The translations under genes were made by a program, and so were the position numbers. From positions 1,612,001 through 1,676,000 of the forward strand of contig NZ_LR134290.1 of NCBI RefSeq assembly GCF_900636545.1: a DNA stretch of 64,000 nt, given 5' to 3'. How positions within the stretch are numbered: position 1 is the stretch's first letter; each line of letters opens with the position of its first letter. Below are positions 60,676 to 64,000 of this stretch, in pieces. A model generated the notes under the pieces. It was not told where the DNA came from. It did not search any database and saw only the letters and a list, made by a program, of their open reading frames with translations. Source of the DNA: Pseudomonas mendocina. GTDB taxonomy: Bacteria; Pseudomonadota; Gammaproteobacteria; Pseudomonadales; Pseudomonadaceae.

Positions 60676-61623
60676 ATGCGCGCTATTCCCCTCTGCCTGA
60701 TCGGTGGTCTGCTGGCATTGCCAGTGCAGGCCTCCGAGGTACAGGACTTGCTCGGGCGCCTCGCTACGGCAGAGCGCCAGCAAAGTTTTCAGGGCACGTT
60801 CATCTATGAACGTAATGGTAGTTTTTCCACCCACGCCGTATGGCATCGGGTGGAGGAGGGGGGGCAAGTTCGCGAGCGCCTTCTACAACTCGACGGCCCT
60901 GCGCAGGAAGTGCTCAAGGTCGATGGTCAGGCGCAGTGCGTTACCGGCGCACTGGCTGACCAGGTTAGCGAAGGGCAGGCTTGGCCTGCTCGCCAGCTGG
61001 ATGCCGAGCAACTGAGTAATTGGTATGACATTCGTGTCGCCGGTCAGGCGCGCATCGCCAACCGTGCCGCCGATGTTTTGGTGCTGGAGCCCAAGGATCA
61101 GCATCGTTACGGCTTCGAGCTGTACCTCGATCGGGAAACCGGTTTGCCACTCAAGTCCCTGCTGCTGAACGAGCGCGGCCAGCTTCTGGAGCGCTTCCAG
61201 TTCGCTCAACTGGACACCTCTGCGCCCGTTGAAAATGCCATGCAGCCGAGTTCGGACTGTCGTCCGGTGCGTTTTCGTGCTGCCGACAGCATGGCCGAAG
61301 GCCGCTGGCGTTCGGACTGGCTGCCGCCAGGCTTCACCCTTACGACCGCGCAACTGCGGCGTGATCCGGCCTCCGATGATGCTGTTGCCTACCTGATGTA
61401 CGGCGATGGCCTGGCACGCTTCTCGGTTTTCCTCGAGCCTTTGAACGGCAGTGTGGTCGAAGATGCGCGCAGTCAGTTGGGGCCGACCGTCGCCGTTTCG
61501 CGTCGGATGAGCACCGATTCCGGTGACATGATGGTCACCGTGGTAGGTGAAATTCCTCTGGGGACTGCGGAGCGAGTCGCTCTGTCCATGCGCGCCGGAG
61601 TGCCTGAACAGGCTAGCCAATGA
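60676..61623 (+). CDS. mucB: Periplasmic sigma-E regulator MucB (RseB)
   Basis: The 315-residue protein has a signal peptide (MRAIPLCLIGGLLALPVQA). Two lolA-like/RseB domains follow, beginning EVQDLLGRLATAERQQSFQG and TFIYERNGSFSTHAVWHRVE. It binds the periplasmic part of MucA and blocks its proteolysis, and senses mislocalised lipid or lipopolysaccharide. The start after AAGGAG was chosen; the frame is open 22 codons upstream inside mucA. It overlaps mucC by an ATGA. Confidence 0.95.
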   Translation: MRAIPLCLIGGLLALPVQASEVQDLLGRLATAERQQSFQGTFIYERNGSFSTHAVWHRVEEGGQVRERLLQLDGPAQEVLKVDGQAQCVTGALADQVSEGQAWPARQLDAEQLSNWYDIRVAGQARIANRAADVLVLEPKDQHRYGFELYLDRETGLPLKSLLLNERGQLLERFQFAQLDTSAPVENAMQPSSDCRPVRFRAADSMAEGRWRSDWLPPGFTLTTAQLRRDPASDDAVAYLMYGDGLARFSVFLEPLNGSVVEDARSQLGPTVAVSRRMSTDSGDMMVTVVGEIPLGTAERVALSMRAGVPEQASQ

Positions 61624-62075
61624 TCGAAGAGCAGGGGCGTGTAGTGGCGCTCGAGCCCGGCGCTGTCTGGGTCGAGACCCTGCGCAAGAGCACCTGCTCG
61701 AGTTGCTCGGCCAATACCGCCTGCGGTCAGGGCCTGATGGATCGCCTGGGTGTGGGGCGGCAGCGTGGTTATGTTCGTGCTCTCAGTCAAATGCATCTGG
61801 CGATTGGCGACACCGTGATCATCGGCGTGCGCGAGGATCTGCTGGTGCGCAGTTCTCTACTGGTTTATCTGTTTCCGCTTCTAGGCTTGTTCGCCGCTGC
61901 GCTGCTGGCGGATGGCCTGGGCTTGTCCGAGCCGCTGGTGATCCTCGTCAGCCTGATCGGTCTGTTCGCCAGTTGGCTGATGGTTCGCTGGCGCGCTGCT
62001 CGCGTGGCCGAGAACCCCTTATTACAGCCCGTTGTCCTACGTGCGCTGCTGGTGCCTGTGCCAGCAGCGGGTTGA
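61620..62075 (+). CDS. mucC: MucC, RseC-family membrane protein
   Basis: The 151-residue protein has an N-terminal cysteine-rich part (TLRKSTCSSCSANTACGQGL, four cysteines) and two membrane helices (about 80-100 and 105-125). It matches the RseC/SoxR-reducing family. In E. coli RseC works with the Rsx electron-transfer system to keep SoxR reduced; the role in Pseudomonas envelope stress is less clear. It is coupled to mucB by a 4-base overlap. Confidence 0.93.
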   Translation: MIEEQGRVVALEPGAVWVETLRKSTCSSCSANTACGQGLMDRLGVGRQRGYVRALSQMHLAIGDTVIIGVREDLLVRSSLLVYLFPLLGLFAAALLADGLGLSEPLVILVSLIGLFASWLMVRWRAARVAENPLLQPVVLRALLVPVPAAG

Positions 62076-62110
62076 GTGTGTCCGAGTTTTACATGGGGAG
62101 TCGTAGTTCG

Positions 62111-63535
62111 ATGAGAAAACTCAAGTCCATTGCACCGCTGCTGGCGGTTGCGTTGCTCTGGGGGCAGAGCTTTTTGGCTCAGGCCAGCCTGCCCGACTTT
62201 ACCGATCTGGTGGAGGAGGCCTCGCCTGCTGTAGTCAACATCAGTACCCGACAGAAGATGCCCGAGCGCGCCGTTGCCGGCCAGCCAGGTCTGCCCGACC
62301 TCGAAGGGCTGCCGCCGATGTTCCGTGAATTCTTCGAGCGCAGCATCCCGCAGGTACCGCGCAACCCGGGCGGTCGTCAGCGTGAGGCGCAGTCGCTGGG
62401 CTCCGGTTTCATCATTTCGCCTGACGGCTACATCATGACCAACAATCACGTGGTCGCCGATGCTGACGAGATCATCGTGCGTCTGTCCGATCGTAGCGAG
62501 CTGGAGGCCAAGCTGATTGGTGCCGATCCGCGCAGTGACGTTGCGTTGCTCAAGGTCGAGGGCAAGGATCTACCGGTGGTGCGTCTGGGCAAGGCCGACG
62601 ACCTCAAGGTTGGTGAGTGGGTACTGGCCATCGGTTCTCCGTTCGGTTTCGACCACTCGGTGACCGCCGGTATCGTCAGTGCCAAGGGGCGTAACCTGCC
62701 GAGCGACAGCTACGTGCCGTTCATCCAGACCGATGTGGCGATCAACCCGGGTAATTCCGGCGGCCCGCTGTTCAACCTGCAAGGCGAGGTCGTGGGTATC
62801 AACTCGCAGATCTTCACTCGCTCCGGCGGTTTCATGGGGCTCTCCTTCGCCATTCCGATGGAAGTGGCCATGCAGGTCGCTGATCAGCTCAAAACAGACG
62901 GCAAGGTCACTCGCGGCTGGCTCGGTGTGGTGATCCAGGAAGTGAACAAGGACCTGGCTGAATCCTTCGGCTTGGAGAAACCGGCTGGCGCGCTGGTTGC
63001 GCAGGTGCTGGAAGACGGTCCTGCGGACAAGGGCGGCCTGCTGGTGGGCGACGTGATTCTCAGCCTCAATGGCAAGCCGATCATCATGTCGGCCGACCTG
63101 CCGCATCTGGTCGGCGGATTAAAGCCCGGCGAAAAGGCCGAATTGGACGTGGTGCGTGACGGTTCGCGCAAGAAGCTCGACGTCACGGTCGGTACGCTGC
63201 CTGAAGAAGGCCAGGAGCTGGCCTCGTCGGGTTCGGCGCAGGGTGCCGAGCGCAGCAACAACCGCTTGGGCGTGACGGTGGTCGAGCTGACTGCCGAGCA
63301 GAAGAAAGGCCTCGATCTGAAGGGCGGTGTCGTGGTCAAGGAAGTGCTCAATGGTCCGGCTGCCATGATTGGTCTGCGTCCGGGCGATGTGATCACTCAC
63401 CTGAATAATCAGGCTATCGATTCCACCAGCACCTTCACCCAGGTGGCGCAGGAATTGCCGAAGAACCGTTCGGTGTCCATGCGTGTTCTGCGTCAGGGGC
63501 GTGCCAGCTTCATCACGTTCAAGCTGGCTGAGTAA
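62111..63535 (+). CDS. mucD: Periplasmic serine protease MucD (HtrA/DegP family)
   Basis: The 474-residue protein has a signal peptide (SIAPLLAVALLWGQSFLAQA). The protease domain has its triad visible as MTNNHVVADAD (His), DPRSDVALLKV (Asp) and GNSGGPLFN (Ser). Two PDZ domains follow (about 265-350 and 375-470). It degrades misfolded envelope proteins and lowers AlgU activity. The ATG at 62111 was chosen; another ATG six codons earlier has a GGGGAG site close by. A terminator follows. Confidence 0.96.
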   Translation: MRKLKSIAPLLAVALLWGQSFLAQASLPDFTDLVEEASPAVVNISTRQKMPERAVAGQPGLPDLEGLPPMFREFFERSIPQVPRNPGGRQREAQSLGSGFIISPDGYIMTNNHVVADADEIIVRLSDRSELEAKLIGADPRSDVALLKVEGKDLPVVRLGKADDLKVGEWVLAIGSPFGFDHSVTAGIVSAKGRNLPSDSYVPFIQTDVAINPGNSGGPLFNLQGEVVGINSQIFTRSGGFMGLSFAIPMEVAMQVADQLKTDGKVTRGWLGVVIQEVNKDLAESFGLEKPAGALVAQVLEDGPADKGGLLVGDVILSLNGKPIIMSADLPHLVGGLKPGEKAELDVVRDGSRKKLDVTVGTLPEEGQELASSGSAQGAERSNNRLGVTVVELTAEQKKGLDLKGGVVVKEVLNGPAAMIGLRPGDVITHLNNQAIDSTSTFTQVAQELPKNRSVSMRVLRQGRASFITFKLAE

Positions 63536-63548
63536 TCCGGCCAATACT

Positions 63549-63582
63549 GAAGAAGGGCGCTTTCGAGCGCCCTTCTTCGTGT
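63549..63582 (+). terminator. Terminator of the algU-mucABCD operon
   Basis: GAAGAAGGGCGCT and AGCGCCCTTCTTC form a 13-bp stem with a four-base loop. The T content is moderate. Confidence 0.85.
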
Positions 63583-63684
63583 CTGCCCTGTACTGTGCAG
63601 ACGTGACGCGGTTATGAGGGATCAGGTACAATCCGCGGCTATTTTCGGCAAGCGTCTTGCCTGTGCCTTCTTCGAGTGTTGATC

Positions 63685-64000
63685 CGTGAGTGACCTGAGT
63701 CATATCCGCAATTTTTCCATCATTGCCCACATTGACCACGGCAAGTCCACCCTGGCTGACCGTTTCATCCAGATGTGCGGCGGCCTCGCTGCGCGTGAAA
63801 TGGAGGCTCAGGTACTGGACTCCATGGATCTGGAGCGTGAGCGCGGCATCACCATCAAGGCCCACAGCGTCACCCTTCACTACAAGGCGAAGGACGGCAA
63901 GACCTACCAGCTGAACTTCATCGATACGCCCGGCCACGTGGACTTCACCTACGAAGTCTCACGCTCGCTGGCTGCATGCGAGGGTGCGTTGCTGGTGGTG
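63685..64000 (+). CDS. lepA: Elongation factor 4 LepA, N-terminal part (cut by window edge)
   Basis: The visible 105 codons include G1 ([16 protein letters not shown]), the switch I region ([20 protein letters not shown]) and G3 ([20 protein letters not shown]), all typical of the translational GTPase LepA. The protein acts on stalled or mispositioned ribosomes. The GTG start reads [20 protein letters not shown]. It follows the mucD terminator, which is the usual order in Pseudomonas. The rest lies beyond the window. Confidence 0.96.

Noticed and set aside
1..64000. CRISPR arrays, tRNA or rRNA genes, prophage or transposase genes
   Set aside because: None was recognised on reading both strands. 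The only repeats are short intergenic palindromes and paralogous operons.

Overview
The window is a G+C-rich chromosomal segment of a Pseudomonas. The evidence is the algU-mucA-mucB-mucC-mucD-lepA order at the right end, the opdH-tctCBA/tctDE tricarboxylate locus, a QuiP-type acylase, dinG followed by pdxH, and a shaA-G (Mrp) operon behind a glycerate kinase. Several blocks follow the gene order I remember from P. aeruginosa PAO1, but they are joined differently. Together with REP-like intergenic repeats this suggests the P. mendocina/oleovorans/pseudoalcaligenes neighbourhood; that placement is inference. No rRNA, tRNA, CRISPR array, insertion sequence or prophage was seen.

Layout. 1-2.9 kb: metG (5' end), apbC, a cold-shock gene and dcd. 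3-7.4 kb: two small unknown genes, then the NAD salvage operon pncA-pncB-nadE divergent from its presumed repressor nrtR, with a clear palindromic operator between them. 7.4-17 kb: a quiP-like acylase and a run of small envelope or unknown genes (DUF2489, two SEC-C proteins, LEA-type lipoprotein, OmpA lipoprotein, DUF1145 plus a collagen-like exported protein, CopD-like membrane protein). 17.2-19.3 kb: dinG. 19.3-25.1 kb: a first complete Mrp cation/proton antiporter operon (minus strand). 25.3-34.1 kb: esterase, OmpA lipoprotein, pdxH, a low-G+C islet, a ProQ/FinO protein, a CdaR-type regulator, a GntP transporter, glycerate kinase and a glycine-zipper lipoprotein. 34.4-40.2 kb: a second complete Mrp operon (plus strand) with a foldable 5' leader. 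40.3-46 kb: acetyltransferase, small membrane protein, FAD protein, MFS exporter, lipoprotein and pseudouridine synthase. 46.1-53.8 kb: opdH-tctC-tctB-tctA-abrB with the divergent two-component system tctDE. 53.8-59 kb: periplasmic binding protein, HDOD protein, ygfZ, sdhE-ygfX and nadB. 59.2-64 kb: the AlgU envelope-stress regulon and the start of lepA.

How parts work together. PncA, PncB and NadE convert nicotinamide to NAD, and NadB in the same window feeds de novo synthesis. OpdH (outer membrane), TctC (periplasm) and TctAB (inner membrane) form a tricarboxylate uptake route controlled by TctDE. opdH, tctC and the GntP gene each carry a CA-rich Hfq/Crc-type motif beside the ribosome site. 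The CdaR regulator, GntP permease and GlxK kinase look like a glycerate/hydroxy-acid module. MucA/MucB restrain AlgU, and MucD is a periplasmic protease.

The most interesting points are the two divergent Mrp operons about 9 kb apart, the three-way-junction leader of the second, a stem that pairs over the ribosome site of a 77-residue proline-rich protein, a small gene pair encoding a collagen-like exported protein, and intergenic elements shared between distant sites. No wholly new multi-gene system is proven by the sequence alone.
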